A stretch of DNA of 64,000 nt from Prorocentrum cordatum (taxonomy: Eukaryota; Sar; Dinophyceae; Prorocentrales; Prorocentraceae), in NCBI GenBank assembly GCA_963575745.1, contig CAUYUJ010021049.1:44907-108906 (forward strand). Reading direction: 5' to 3'. The position numbers were made by a program, and so were the translations under genes. The notes under the pieces were generated by a model, which ran no database searches, was not told the origin of the DNA, and saw nothing but the letters and a program-made list of their open reading frames with translations. Below, piece after piece: positions 33,401-42,389 of this stretch. Position 1 is the stretch's first letter. The number at the start of each line of letters is the position of its first letter.

Positions 33401-35404
33401 AAGTGCACTGACCGTATGCATGCCATTGAGCTTCGCCGTTTCTGCAGCTATGTTGTGTTGAAACGCAGCATCGGTAGAAGTCGCACCAGGCCTCGTGCCC
33501 CAAAAGGCGGTAGAAGGGTTGGCGAGCTCCCACTGCTTAGAGATCCGTCGTCGTAATCGGCTCCAAATGCGGACCACAGTATAGATGAGCGCGATGAGGC
33601 GGTGGCCCCCCGTGGGCTTGGGAAGCCTCACTAGGACCGTGGTGACCCTCTGCGTCGGCCAACACGCCAACTTCTCGCATTGCTGGTAGAGAGATGCAAG
33701 GACGCCCAATCCCATGTCCGATACTTGGGTCAATGCACGCGGTTGAATCGATACCTGCCCAAGCGCCGTGGTGGCTTTGAATCGTCTGAGGGTGTTACGA
33801 ATGTCGTCGATTGTGATCTCGGGTAACTCCTCCCAATCTGCTTGAACTGCCGGCGCGGCGACCGCTCGATCCTCATGAATGGTCCAGACACCCTTCCAGA
33901 ACTCCAAGCATTCATCAGCCATGTGGTGCGGTTGGCCACGGTCCTTCTCGGCATGCTGCAACGTCTCTTGTAGTTCACGCACTCTAGTGTATCTGTGCGC
34001 TTTGCCAGCCCCATTCTGAAACGCTTGCATGGCCCACTGCGCCCATTCAATGCCAGCATACTTGCGTATGGCCTCCGACACGCGACTCACCTTGTCAAGC
34101 GCTCGGTCGATCCTGTCTAGGAAGTCAGGCTCATAAAACGTGTCGCGGTAACTGTGGAGCTGGAGTCGATCTTCGTAATCAAGCAGCGGCCCAACCCAGC
34201 CAGTACGTACTACCCCCGCGAAGAATCCCTGAAGATCCCGACTGAGTTGTGCCAACAACCGCTGCTCCTTGAACTGACCCTGGACTGGGCTACCTAGGCT
34301 GTTGACGTACTGCCCGTGCTGGCCGTAAATGTCTGGCAATAGCCTTGCGGGAAAACGGTTCGCATCTGCCTCCTCCATTACGCGCTGGAGGGCCGTAGAC
34401 ATGCGTGTGTGCGTGGAGCGCAGATGCCGACACCATTTGCCATACTGCTGGTAGGCGCTCAACCGCTTGGGCCTCGGTGGTACGAGGGCCTGTACTCGTT
34501 TCCATACCCATTGGTCGGGACCAGCTCGGCCGTGATGAAGTCCCCGTTGCGTTATGTCCATTATGTCATTGCGGTTGAGGATCTCGTGTTCCATAGTGGT
34601 AATGGCACCATCCCACGCCGCAGCCAAAGTCACACCGTCTGAAGCTTGATCAATGAGCTGCTGCACCCGTGCCCATTGCCGCGCGGGTGGGAACCTGGCA
34701 CAGCCCACTTTCGGCACCGTCGGGAGTGGACGTGGTGTAACAGGGACGCGTGCCCACTGCTCATGTGCGCAGTACTGAAACCCCAAATGCACAGGCTGAT
34801 GCGGGAAAGTCGCTGCCACTCCGACTTCGCATCCGCGAATCCAATCGACCAGGGCAGCAGAGACGCAGAAATAATCCCTGGTAGTGCCTGGTTGCGTGGC
34901 ATTGCATGTGGGTTGTGCTGGGACCTGCTGAACTCCGTGTACCGAGTGCATCCAGTCCAGTGTGCTCGCTGGGTCCATGTTCCAGTCGCCTGCCACAATC
35001 CATGGCTGTCCCAACCCATTGAGCGCCTCCAGGTATTGAGCCAGCGTGGTAAGCAGATCCATATTCTCTTGATTGAGCCCCACCGAGTCGACCAAGTAGA
35101 TGGAGACCACCACTGTGCCTCCCCGTGGTCCCCAGCTGGCGTGTCCTACCGTGATTCGGCCTGGCGCGAGAGTCGATGAGGTCAGCAGAGGCCCCATTCC
35201 AAGCCGCACATGTTTCGGTGCCAGTATAGCACATCCGCCGCAAGTGCCGCCTCGGCCCGTGGGTGCGGCCACAGTCCATACGCCATGAAACCCGTGCTGG
35301 CGCGCTGTGTTCTGGAGCTCAGGTAGGCGCTGCTCGTCGCCGTGATGCTCCTGCAGGCAGAGGATAGACTTGTAGCTGCATGGCGCACTCAAGACTCCAA
35401 CCAT
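30446..35404 (-). CDS. LINE ORF2: endonuclease, reverse transcriptase, RNase H
   Basis: From the first Met after ORF1 ends (35404) this is 1652 codons; the same frame is open back to 37219. Endonuclease: SILCLQEHH with the catalytic Glu near 35350, VAGDWNMDP near 34985, TRDYFCVS near 34873 and a terminal HQPVHL (SDH-type motif) near 34800. Reverse transcriptase: RLIALIYTVVRIWSR (motif 1-2), SALIDMYKCFETI (motif A Asp, ~33393), GILAGCSHACAM (motif B), ALMDDVSF (motif C, ~33118; LMDD in place of the usual YxDD/FxDD). Zinc finger CEICESSEAGTLGHQLYNC near 32100. RNase H: YTDGSG near 31836, RAERYAG near 31690, YSDHLAF near 31634 and NSWADFF near 31430, so all four carboxylates are present. C-terminal CRKCNMSA and CQRCAGYW. 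Nicks DNA and copies element RNA by target-primed reverse transcription. Translation must start at the 35404 Met, at a non-ATG codon, or by frameshift from ORF1. Confidence 0.92.
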   Translation of the reverse strand: MVGVLSAPCSYKSILCLQEHHGDEQRLPELQNTARQHGFHGVWTVAAPTGRGGTCGGCAILAPKHVRLGMGPLLTSSTLAPGRITVGHASWGPRGGTVVVSIYLVDSVGLNQENMDLLTTLAQYLEALNGLGQPWIVAGDWNMDPASTLDWMHSVHGVQQVPAQPTCNATQPGTTRDYFCVSAALVDWIRGCEVGVAATFPHQPVHLGFQYCAHEQWARVPVTPRPLPTVPKVGCARFPPARQWARVQQLIDQASDGVTLAAAWDGAITTMEHEILNRNDIMDITQRGLHHGRAGPDQWVWKRVQALVPPRPKRLSAYQQYGKWCRHLRSTHTRMSTALQRVMEEADANRFPARLLPDIYGQHGQYVNSLGSPVQGQFKEQRLLAQLSRDLQGFFAGVVRTGWVGPLLDYEDRLQLHSYRDTFYEPDFLDRIDRALDKVSRVSEAIRKYAGIEWAQWAMQAFQNGAGKAHRYTRVRELQETLQHAEKDRGQPHHMADECLEFWKGVWTIHEDRAVAAPAVQADWEELPEITIDDIRNTLRRFKATTALGQVSIQPRALTQVSDMGLGVLASLYQQCEKLACWPTQRVTTVLVRLPKPTGGHRLIALIYTVVRIWSRLRRRISKQWELANPSTAFWGTRPGATSTDAAFQHNIAAETAKLNGMHTVSALIDMYKCFETIRFTALLDRASKMQFPMRLLWMLIHTYQAPRQVRAYGSLSTKFTSAQGILAGCSHACAMVHLLLCQSLEALRSKYTDVVPRALMDDVSFQWIGEEPSQAVVLFHVVRWFIRQVQPLGLIIQVDKSGCVGGTTEATRVAKKLGGLIRFRCHKHMRNLGHELAGVRLRRIQERKRVMGVLVRRGKLAALQRGRAQVHTLWRTGLLPAAAHGAGASGVVPATLAKLRTLAGSLVGAKSHASLTAWLATQSDEWFDPIFDVTSELVCRYAITVWDGLVPLSQLQRAWATMMESWNGEFTWARCNGPLSAVSLSLHRVDWKMASAHMLYNDQGTLVNLLTTTPWDVKLLLRQSIGRWQMLRIVSHMQPIVGNPHGVWRRALRNSVLSLKNPIHRGCARRLLGSALWPPARKKALGISDSHQCEICESSEAGTLGHQLYNCEGVLHPPEELPVESLSEEVLERRAYLRGLGDNGLGDPEWDSLELYGLPYHPIKLAPQPTQCPVFHWGATHLPWGRRIYTDGSGLANASPELRRCGWAAVELSDSGLPLRAVFGPLPGRQSVPRAERYAGLMAFSVAPQATTIYSDHLAFVQEGQSWSPQLACGLSRHADVWRCIFQLFEQHRPPPEFEWVPAHRDIDDVMSLEQGQITRYLGNSWADFFARLGAQDHQYAQVCLDAEKAHLKASKATWGFLARAVHIIGEYSKAFEPPMTPVSQHVERISLTLVEHEIYRLPTRAEWRCRKCNMSARSEATLRVMCSGAARRCQGSELERCRADIIFSAEPQARLHTASSPAVSEPVPPSLGQDPSSPSVPDAAVGAGLNAIAALGHRPVRHGRVIICQRCAGYWILPDGKCRKLGRVCEGEAKVASTIQNHRMYWRHAEVGCHPKTGEVLGPWDGALVSGSEPGAVCFPSSEASGPRASSACSANQDSMEQRHCGGRVVTSSRRTPRPCPPSAASLDARANAANTVLSQAPSEPASDSD

Positions 35405-35924
35405 AGCTCCATGGGGCGTAAGGTTGGAGGTGGGGACCTGGTTCACGTTGGGGCCTTTGGCGTGCACCCCCTCGAACAAGCACACGACCAGAGCGAAGCA
35501 TAACCCCCGATAGCGGCCAGGGCGGAAGCGACGGGGGCGGCCCCATGTTACGGGACCGCGCGCACGTTCCTGCAGCGTACACTGCGAAGAGGGAGTGGCA
35601 GCGCATCGTGAGCTTGTGCGGCGACTAGCGGCAGCGGTGCTGGGTCCCGTTGGCTCCCGAGGCGCGGACCTTGGGGAAGGTCGGACGACTTTAAAGCCCG
35701 CATCCGCGCGGCTACCAAGGGAGCCCGTCGACAGCACTTGCCCTAGCCGGCCGCTGTGGTACCCTATCTTCAGCTGGATATCGTAATTGAAGTTGGTGGC
35801 CGTCCAGAACTTCACAAACCAGAAGACTAGCACGAACTCTGCCAGGTAGGAGAGGACTCCCCCAGCCTGCGTACCTGAGCACAGGCCCGCAGACTCTCGC
35901 ACTACATCTGTTCTGTCATGAATT

Positions 35925-37100
35925 TCAGGCTTGGCCCGTGCGCTGCCGTTTGGCCTGAAGTGTCTCCATCGCGATGGCCATCCGCTTGATGGCCTCCCTG
36001 ACCTGCGCCTCCTCCTGCGGGGGGTCCTCGCCCGTGGCGTTGCGCAGAAACTCCCGCAACTCATCCAGGTCGTCGGTGTCCATGGGAACTGGCCTGGCTT
36101 GTGCCGCTTGCTGCTGGCCCGCCGTCGGCATACTTGCAGGTCCGCTGGGCGCCGCTGCACTGGAGCTGTCTCCTGCAGGTTGCCCTGGTGCTGGCGAAGC
36201 GTCCGACCCTGCTGCAGCTGCCTTGTCCGCCAGCGCCCGCAGCTGGCTGAAGACCGTGGCCACCGACTGCGCCAGCTGGTCGTCAGCGCCCAGGCCCTGG
36301 AGCATCTCGCCCATCTTCTCGACCGAAATGTCGACCGCGGGCACGAGCGTGCGCAGGGAGCACTCGCCAGGGGCAGCAGTTGGTGCCTTGGCCGAGACTT
36401 TCCAGCGCAGCGCCTCCAGCTCTTGCACCTCGGCCATGATCTCAGCGATCTGGCCTTCCGTCTCGGCAATCCTGTCGTCCAGGCGCTGGCGCTGCTCCTG
36501 CAGGTCCTGCAGCGCTGCCTGGCGCTTGTCCTTCGCCTGCCCGAGCGCATCGATGCGGGTGGTGTAGTGGTGGAGCTGGCCCGCGTAGGGCTTCGCTTCG
36601 ACGATGCGCAGCTTGATGGCCTCCCGCTCCTTGGACAGGGCCTCCCGCGCGCCCATGATGGCTGGGTCGGTGCTTGAGCCCAAGGCACGGAGGAGCGAGG
36701 CAATCTCCGCGAGCCGTCCCTGAGGGTCGTCGGCATCGTTGGCGTCCTCGTCCACAGCAGGGGCGTTGGCCGCCTTGAGCTGCGCCTTGAGCTGTGCGAT
36801 CTCGCGGTCCTTGGCCGCCACATCCGACCAAGGCCGCACACTGTCCCCTTTGCGCCGCACACTGGACGTGGCTGGCCTCTGACTTGGCGGGCCGTCGGTG
36901 GGCTTGGGGCCTCCGAAGCTGGCCCCCTTAGCGACGCGACAGCTGGTACATTGCTGGCAATCTCCACGATTCCACCACTTGGCTCCTGTGCGCGGGTGCG
37001 TACACCAGCGGCAAAGCCAGGGGGCGGCCCAGGTCCTGCGATCCGAGACGGCTGAGGTCTTGTTCGCGGCAGCGGCATGCGAAGAGGAACCATTAGCCAT
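35925..37100 (-). CDS. LINE ORF1: zinc-binding, coiled-coil protein
   Basis: 391 codons from an ATG at 37100. Residues ~30-55 contain CRWCTHPRTGAKWW followed by CQQCTSC, a plausible C2-C2 zinc ribbon. Residues ~95-110 (EIAQLKAQLKAAN) and ~160-235 (AALQDLQEQRQRLDDRIAE onward) form strong heptad coiled coils. The C-terminal third is Ala/Pro/Ser-rich with a final basic RQRTGQA. LINE ORF1 proteins bind element RNA as multimers; this one has no evident RRM or CCHC knuckles, so the role is inferred from position. The ORF2 frame is open underneath the whole gene. Passing from ORF1 to ORF2 needs a +1 shift, and the overlap is so long that no single shift site can be named. Confidence 0.85.
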   Translation of the reverse strand: MANGSSSHAAAANKTSAVSDRRTWAAPWLCRWCTHPRTGAKWWNRGDCQQCTSCRVAKGASFGGPKPTDGPPSQRPATSSVRRKGDSVRPWSDVAAKDREIAQLKAQLKAANAPAVDEDANDADDPQGRLAEIASLLRALGSSTDPAIMGAREALSKEREAIKLRIVEAKPYAGQLHHYTTRIDALGQAKDKRQAALQDLQEQRQRLDDRIAETEGQIAEIMAEVQELEALRWKVSAKAPTAAPGECSLRTLVPAVDISVEKMGEMLQGLGADDQLAQSVATVFSQLRALADKAAAAGSDASPAPGQPAGDSSSAAAPSGPASMPTAGQQQAAQARPVPMDTDDLDELREFLRNATGEDPPQEEAQVREAIKRMAIAMETLQAKRQRTGQA

Positions 37101-37221
37101 GGAACGCGGGGTACAGTGTGAGCAAAACAGCGGTACTTTCTCGAGGATGTGTCGAGGATGTGTGCCTGGCGACAGGCGAAAGCAGTTGGGGGCCGTGAAT
37201 CCCCCCCGCCACTCGTCAAGC

Positions 37222-37263
37222 CCTGAGCCTCACGCTACGGACTTGAGCCAAAATGGCTACGGA
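37222..37263 (-). other. DinoSL spliced leader plus degenerate second copy
   Basis: On the minus strand 37263-37242 matches all 22 bases of the dinoflagellate trans-spliced leader (starts CCGTAGCC after one variable base, ends GGCTCAAG). Immediately downstream, 37240-37222 reads CCGTAGCGTGAGGCTCAGG, a diverged second leader. Tandem leader relicts are the recognised mark of a trans-spliced mRNA copied back into the genome. The leader's first bases merge with the TCC repeat, giving microhomology at the junction. Confidence 0.95.
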
Positions 37264-38033
37264 GGAGGAGGAGGAGGAGGAGGAGGAGGAGGAGGAGGAG
37301 GAGGAGGAGGGAGGAGGAGGAGGAGGAGGAGGAGGATGAGGAGGAGGAGGAGGAGGCGGAGGGGAGGGGGAGGAAGGAGGAGGAGAGGAGGAGGAGGAGG
37401 CGGGAGGAGGAGGAGGAGGAGGAGGAGGAGGAGGAGGAATAGAAGGGAGGAGGAGGAGGAGGAGGAGGACGAGAAGGAGGGGAGGAGGAGGAGAAGGAGG
37501 GGGAGGGGGAGGGGAAGGAGGAGGAGTATATGAGGAGGGAGGAGGAGGAGAGGAGGAGAGGAGGGGAGGAGGAGAGGCAGGAGGGGAAGGAGGAGGAGGA
37601 GGAGGAGGAGGAGGAGGAGGAGGAGGAGGAGGAGTGGAGGGGGAGGAGGAGAGGAGGAGGAGGAGGAGAGGAGGAGGAGGAGAGGAGGAGGACGAGGAGG
37701 AGGAGGAGGAGGAGGAGGAGGAGGAGAGGGGGAGGGGAGGAGGGGGAGGGAGGAGGAGGAGGAGGAGGAGGAGGAGGAGGAGGAGGAGGAGGAGGAGAGG
37801 AGGGAGGAGGAGGGAGGAGGAGGAGAGGGGAGGAGGGGAGGGGGAGGAGGAGGAGGAGGAGGAGGAGGAGGAGGAGGGGAGGAGGAGGAGGAGAGGAGGA
37901 GGAGGAGGAGGAGGAGGAGGAGGAGGAGAGGAGGAGAGGAGGGGGGGGGAGGAGGGGAGGAGGAGGAGGAGGAGGAGGAGGAGGAGGAGGAGGAGGAGGA
38001 GGAGGAGAGGAGGGAGGAGGAGGGGGAGGAGGA

Positions 38034-38064
<31 letters not shown>

Positions 38065-38178
38065 GAGGAGGAGGAGGAGAGAGAGGAGGAGGAGAACGAG
38101 GAGGAGGAGGAGGAGGACGAGGAGGAGGAGGAGGAGGAGGAGGACGAGGAGGAGGAGGAGGAGGAGGAGAAGAAGGAG
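37263..38178. repeat. GGA microsatellite upstream of the LINE
   Basis: About 915 bases of (GGA)n with GGGGGA and GACGA variants. Long poly-Ser/Leu/Pro or Arg/Gly/Glu frames on both strands are artefacts. Confidence 0.95.
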
Positions 38179-38530
38179 AAGGCCCTCTCGGAAGGCTCCG
38201 GAGGCCCCCGGCCTTCCGAGCAGTGCTCTGCGCCTTCTCCAGGAAACCGTCTCAGAGGGCACGAGGGCTTCTGACTGTGTGGCATCCTCGTTGGACCTCG
38301 TCTGTCCCGTCGCAGCCCTATGCGCATCTGATCCACGTCGGACTCGTCGGATCCGCGTCGGATCCGTGTCGAATCCGCGTCGGATCCGCGTCGAGTCCGC
38401 GTCGAGTCCGCATCGAGCCCGCGTTGGGCACAAGGAAAGACACCAATCTTGGAGGACAGGCGAGGTCCCCCAAAGATGCAACGTAACTTCTGAGAAGTCC
38501 CGCCGCCTTCTGGAAAGTCCCGCCTCGATC
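38179..38530. other. no gene seen; GTCGGATCCGC minisatellite
   Basis: 38326-38428 is about nine 11-12-base units GTCGGATCCGC/GTCGAGTCCGC. Flanks are GC-rich without recognised protein. Confidence 0.7.
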
Positions 38531-38652
38531 TCCTCCACCTCCTCCTCCTCCTCCTCCTCCTCCTCCTCCTTCTCCTCCTCCACCTCCTCCTCCCCCTCCT
38601 CCTCCTCCTCCTCCTCCTCCTCCTCCTCCTCCTCCTCCTCCTCCTCCTCCTC
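38531..38652. repeat. TCC microsatellite
   Basis: (TCC)n with single TTC and ACC interruptions. Confidence 0.95.
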
Positions 38653-38789
38653 TGCCTTTCCCCCCTCGCTTGCCGCCGACTCCAGCGGGGCCAGAGCCCG
38701 CGGCATCTCGGCAGGACGCCCACGGGCCTGGAGCGCCTCCAGCGGGCGCGCCACCCCCGTGGCCCCCGATGCGGTTGCCGAGACTCGTA

Positions 38790-39228
38790 CAGCTCCACAG
38801 ATCCATTTTGCCTGGATCCGACAACGGGGATTTGCAATCCATAAGATCGAGGCGAACTAACGTGTGTGTCTGACGTCTGGCGAGTAGGCACTTTGCGAGT
38901 AGTGCAGCGCGCTCGGTGATCCGCGCGGATCTCTCGGCTCGGCGCCGACCCCCCCGTCACGGAGCGCTCAAGGGAGCGGCGCCGGAGGCGCCGCCAGGGA
39001 GGGCAGGCGCCGAGGCAAGATCCGCGCGGAGCGCCACGAGTTGATGTTTACTGTCTTACATAGGCCAGAAGAACATCCTTCAAGAACATGGGACCCTTCA
39101 TCGGCCCAAACACAGAGAACATCAAAGGGCACCTCCCCAGGATGCACAAGAGCATCCAGCTAACACGAAAAACACCAGGGTACCCTCCCGGACCGACCTC
39201 GATCTCATACCTCGGTCCGACTGTACAA
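38790..39228 (+). repeat. composite F4-F1-F5 repeat, copy 1
   Basis: Order: GCCTGGATCCGACA and AATCCATAAGAT (F4 interior), GCGAGTAGGCACTTTGCGAG (F4 arm, ~38880), GGTGATCCGCGCGGATCTCT to GATCCGCGCGGAGCGCCACG (F1, ~38920-39040), then GAACATCCTTCAAGAACATG and AGGATGCACAAGAGCATCCA to CTCGGTCCGACTG (F5, ~39070-39228). The same order recurs at 42390-42860 inside a PP2C intron with only modest divergence. Confidence 0.8.
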
Positions 39229-39478
39229 GAATCGTCAAAAATAAACTCACACGCCGTTCGAAATCGTGACCCTCGATAGCTCGGGCATGTTTCTGATAGC
39301 GCATTACTCGATACTGTTGGGGGTGTTGCCGGATCTCGAAAACCCCTGCGTCTGGGCCGAACATCGCATGCCAACACTAAAATGGCGCCGACCACACAAA
39401 CACCGAAACCAAGACTCGTCAGTTCATGCTCGACGAGCCCTGTCAGAGAAGAAGAAAGAACAAACACACATAACTGTC
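39229..39478. other. no gene seen
   Basis: Short spacer between two F1 copies; no recognised protein. Confidence 0.5.
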
Positions 39479-39605
39479 GGAGGTCCGTGCGGACTTCTCG
39501 GAGCGGCGCTGGCCCCCCCTCCCCTGGCGCGCGGAGCGCGCCACACGGTCGGGGCGTCCAGCGCCGACCAGCAGAAAAAGCGAGGACCTCCGAATGCTCG
39601 TGAAC
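39479..39605 (+). repeat. F1 palindromic dispersed repeat
   Basis: GGTCCGTGCGGACTTCTCGG, CCCTGGCGCGCGGAGCGCGC, GTCCAGCGCCGACCAGCAGA, GCGAGGACCTCCGAATGC. More diverged than the 21.7-kb copy. Confidence 0.65.
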
Positions 39606-41133
39606 GTCTAAATCGCTTACAGTCGCACATCGCGCTCGGCGATGCGCGCCGCGCGATTGCCTTCGCGCCCTCGCGTCCTCGCGCCGCCCCCTCCCTGCGG
39701 AAGGGCAACCGATCTGGCCCAGACAGCGACCCCGCCACCGCTCGGACGTCCACTCCCCCGTGCACCTCTCGGCCTGGCGTGCTGACTTTCGCACGATGCC
39801 CCAGGCTGCTCTCCTCGACGGCCCTCGCCGAAACAAAAACGCACCAAGGGCTCCCAACTTCGCGCTTCGCGCTGCGCGAAGCGCGAATAGCTTCGCGCTC
39901 TCGCGCTGCCCCCCCCAAAGGGAGAAAAGGAGGACGAGGAGGAGGGGGAGAAGGAACGAGGACCGCGAAGCGCGAATAACTCCGCGCCCCCGTGGGAGCC
40001 CTTGACGCACACGTCCGAGCGATGCCAGGCGACGCGCGACGCGCGATTGTCTCTGGGCCCCTGCGGGTGACCCAGTGTTCGGTGGCGACTCACGCGAGCC
40101 TCCCATACCGTCTTGTCGGCTCTTGTGAATCGACGCTGGTCGACGCTGAAACGACTCTAATCGACGCTGAGTCGACGCTCACCGACGCTAGATCGGCACA
40201 TCGCATCGACTCCAAGACGTTAATCGACGCTGAATCGACGCCGACGACGGCATCAAGAGGGTACGCCAGGCTCCCATGACATGCTACCGAGCCAGTGTGC
40301 GCAGCCTGCTTTTCTCGAGAGGGCGCGCAAACATGGATTAGAGATCCATGGATTTCGCGCACGGTCGCCAAATCCATGGATCGGGGGAGGTGCCCTGCCC
40401 AAAATGCGGCCGGTGCCGCCTCGCTGGGCGGCGGAAACCCGCGATCTCCCATGGAAACGGGACCCGTCGCTAATCCACGCCGCCCTGACATCCATGCTTG
40501 CGATCGCCTGGCCTTCCCCGACAGAAGTTCCGCAGCTCGGGCAGCGGCCCGAGGACCTCTGCCGGTCCGGCAGCGCCCTCGCCCCCTGCGCGCGCGACCG
40601 CCGGAGGACGCTGGCGGCGGCGCCGCGGCCCGGGCCCGATCCGAGGCGAGCGCGCAGCGGCCGCCGGAAGCACCGCCTCCTCGTCGCGAGGGTGGGGCTG
40701 CGCGAGGACCTGCGAGAGTGCGCGCTTACAGCGGAGGGCAGTCCACAGAAGACCTTCCACACAAGAAACCCACCCCTGAGGCCCCAATACGTCTAACTTG
40801 ATCTCTGGCGTGGGAGCGTCACCCTGTCTATAGCAGATCCATCGAAACCCACGAAACCCAGGGCGCCCTAGAGGCGAGCAGGGTGTTTCTCGGCATGGGC
40901 CTCCACTGAACGCTTGTGCAGCTTGTTCCTGCTCCGGAGGGAGCCGACGGGACTGTGTTCAGCAAAGCAGCGGCGTTCCTCGCTGGTGGGAACACCGAGT
41001 TCCGCAAGGAAGTCACCGACTCCTGCCAGCATCGACTGCGACGATCCGCGGAAACACCACCTGCGATGAAGACAGGTCTGCGCAATGCCCTGGATGTGTG
41101 CGCGGAACACGATGGAAACTCTGCACATCTTCG
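39606..41133. other. no gene seen; CGACGCTGA minisatellite and short palindromes
   Basis: 39866-39905 is a self-complementary CTTCGCGCTTCGCGCTGCGC-type segment. 40129-40255 is a degenerate 10-12-base repeat ATCGACGCTGA. 40348-40384 has ATCCATGGATTTCGCG repeated with inversion. The remainder is GC-rich with frames open on both strands and no recognised protein. Confidence 0.5.
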
Positions 41134-41558
41134 TCACTCGTGCCGACTGACGGCCAGGGAGTGGCTCGTCTCCGACGTCGTCGCGCCCTTCTCCTTGGCA
41201 TTCCACTGGACCAGCATGCATGCAATGTCGTCGCAGTAGTCACCGCAGACGTGGGCCCACCGCTTCCGGCTGGCGCCACTCAAGAAGTTGACGGTCTCCC
41301 TGGGCCCCTTGAGGCGCAGCTTCTTGGCCGAGAGCTCCACCGCGTCCTCGTAGTTGATGAACTCCCAAATCCCGTCCGAGGCCAAGACCATGTAGACCTC
41401 GTCGGCCGGCTGGACGGATATCCGTTTGTACTCGGGCTCCCGGAGCACCCCGCTGCAGGCGAGGTCCCCAAAGGCTCGGGACATGGTGAGGCCTGGGAAG
41501 TCGGATCCCGGCTGACAGCCAGAGTCGACGATACGAGCGAATAGCCCAATGGGGGTGG
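41134..41558 (-). CDS. PP2C-type protein phosphatase, C-terminal exon
   Basis: Reads IGLFARIVDSGCQPGSDFPG, LTMSRAFGDLACSGVLREPE, VYMVLASDGIWEFINYEDAV, CGDYCDDIACMLVQWN, then a short tail to TGA at 41134. These match the later PP2C motifs: the SRxxGD box, the ASDGxWE box with its metal-binding Asp, and the DDI/DDN box with the final metal Asp. By family it is a Mg/Mn-dependent Ser/Thr phosphatase. It continues from the exon at 42166-42361; the acceptor is probably an AG just before ACATGGACC near 41557. F2 sits in the intron between them. Confidence 0.85.
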
Positions 41559-41959
41559 TCCATGTCTTCCGCGAAGGTCCCAGTGAGACGTTTATCGGCG
41601 GCGAGCGAGGTGGGGAAGTGAGAAGAAGGAGAAGTCCTTCTCGGCGGAAGGCGGTGGAACTTATCAAAGTCCTCGCGCCTTCTGAGAGGCTTTCCACGTC
41701 TTCGGGGAGCTCAGAAGGCCGGGGGACTTCTGGGCCCCCTCTCTCTTCCCGCCCTTGCTCGCCGCCGACTCTCGAAATATTGGCGGCGCGCAGAGGGGGG
41801 TATAGAGGGAGGGGGAAGGCCTCTCCGAAGGAGGCCGCTTCTTGGAAGGCGCTGGCCCTGCATCTACGGACACGGCCCGCGCCTTCTGAGGAGAAGCCTC
41901 CGACCGAAGAAGCCTTTTCCCCCATCCCCCTCCCCCCCCTGCGCATGGCGAAAAGTAAA

Positions 41960-42116
41960 GGGGCCCAGGGACACACACGAATAAATAGGCACACATCCCA
42001 TGATTCCGCATATTTTTCCACACGTTCTGGGCTTCCGTCTTCACCCCCACTTCCCATATTTCCCAATAGTTTCCTGGGAGTCCACGATCCGTTGTGTCTG
42101 TGCTTTTCCCCTCCCG
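41960..42116 (+). repeat. F2 dispersed repeat, copy 8 (in PP2C intron)
   Basis: GGGGCCCAGGGACACACACG at the left; TTCTGGGCTTCCGTCTTCAC; GATCCGTTGTGTCTGTGC; ends TTCCCCTCCC. It is antisense to the phosphatase gene and occupies about a quarter of its second known intron. Confidence 0.9.
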
Positions 42117-42165
42117 AGAGTGCAACCCCCGCCCCTGGGCTGCTCGCCCCTCATCGTCGCCTCCA

Positions 42166-42361
42166 AGATAGATGCGCCAGCTGTTCCTGCCCACCTCGCG
42201 CACCTCGCTCCCGGCAGCCTCGAGCCTCGCCCGCTCCTCCGGCAGGTTCGGCGTGTGGTCCCGCGAGCCGTAGATCAGGCGAGAGTCGTGCCTGCTGTAC
42301 GATGCCACCATGATGCCAGCATCTCCGATGTGCGCACAGTGCAAGTAGAGGGAGGAAAGAA
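42166..42361 (-). CDS. PP2C-type protein phosphatase, middle exon
   Basis: Begins after a good acceptor (GATGCAG, exon first base 42361) and reads SSLYLHCAHIGDAGIMVASY, RLIYGSRDHTPNLPEERARL and EVGRNSWRIYLGG. This covers the PP2C AHIGD (ANxGDS-like) strand and the DHxP..EExRL motif. The 3' boundary is uncertain. No GT lies at the end of the protein match; GGAGGCGACGATGAGG allows GC or GA donors, which dinoflagellates are known to use. Confidence 0.8.
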
Positions 42362-42389
42362 CTGCATCTACATAAACGCTTGGAGCTCC

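Larger units (their letters stand above)
30297..37263 (-). mobile_element. full-length non-LTR retrotransposon (LINE) with DinoSL at its 5' end
   Basis: Runs from the spliced leader (37263-37242) through a ~140-base leader, ORF1 (37100-35925) and a long ORF2 (stop at 30446), to a ~150-base 3' UTR ending at the GGA tract. There are no premature stops in over 6.7 kb of the ORF2 frame, so the copy is young and may be competent. Domain order is coiled-coil/zinc-binding ORF1, then AP-like endonuclease, reverse transcriptase, zinc finger, RNase H and a Cys-rich C-terminus. Both termini abut GGA/TCC repeats. No poly(A) tail is visible; on the element strand the 3' end passes straight into TCC repeats. 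These are either target sequence or the element's own tail. Confidence 0.9.

Noticed and set aside
35405-37219. N-terminal 605 residues of the long LINE ORF2 frame as a real domain
   Set aside because: The part under ORF1 is an Arg/Ser-rich shadow of ORF1's coding sequence. Only the ~170 codons after the ORF1 stop remain an open question, listed as a finding.
37216-38960. Long Ser/Pro/Leu-rich proteins (500-570 codons) on the minus strand
   Set aside because: Made entirely by the GGA/TCC tract; two or three frames are equally open.
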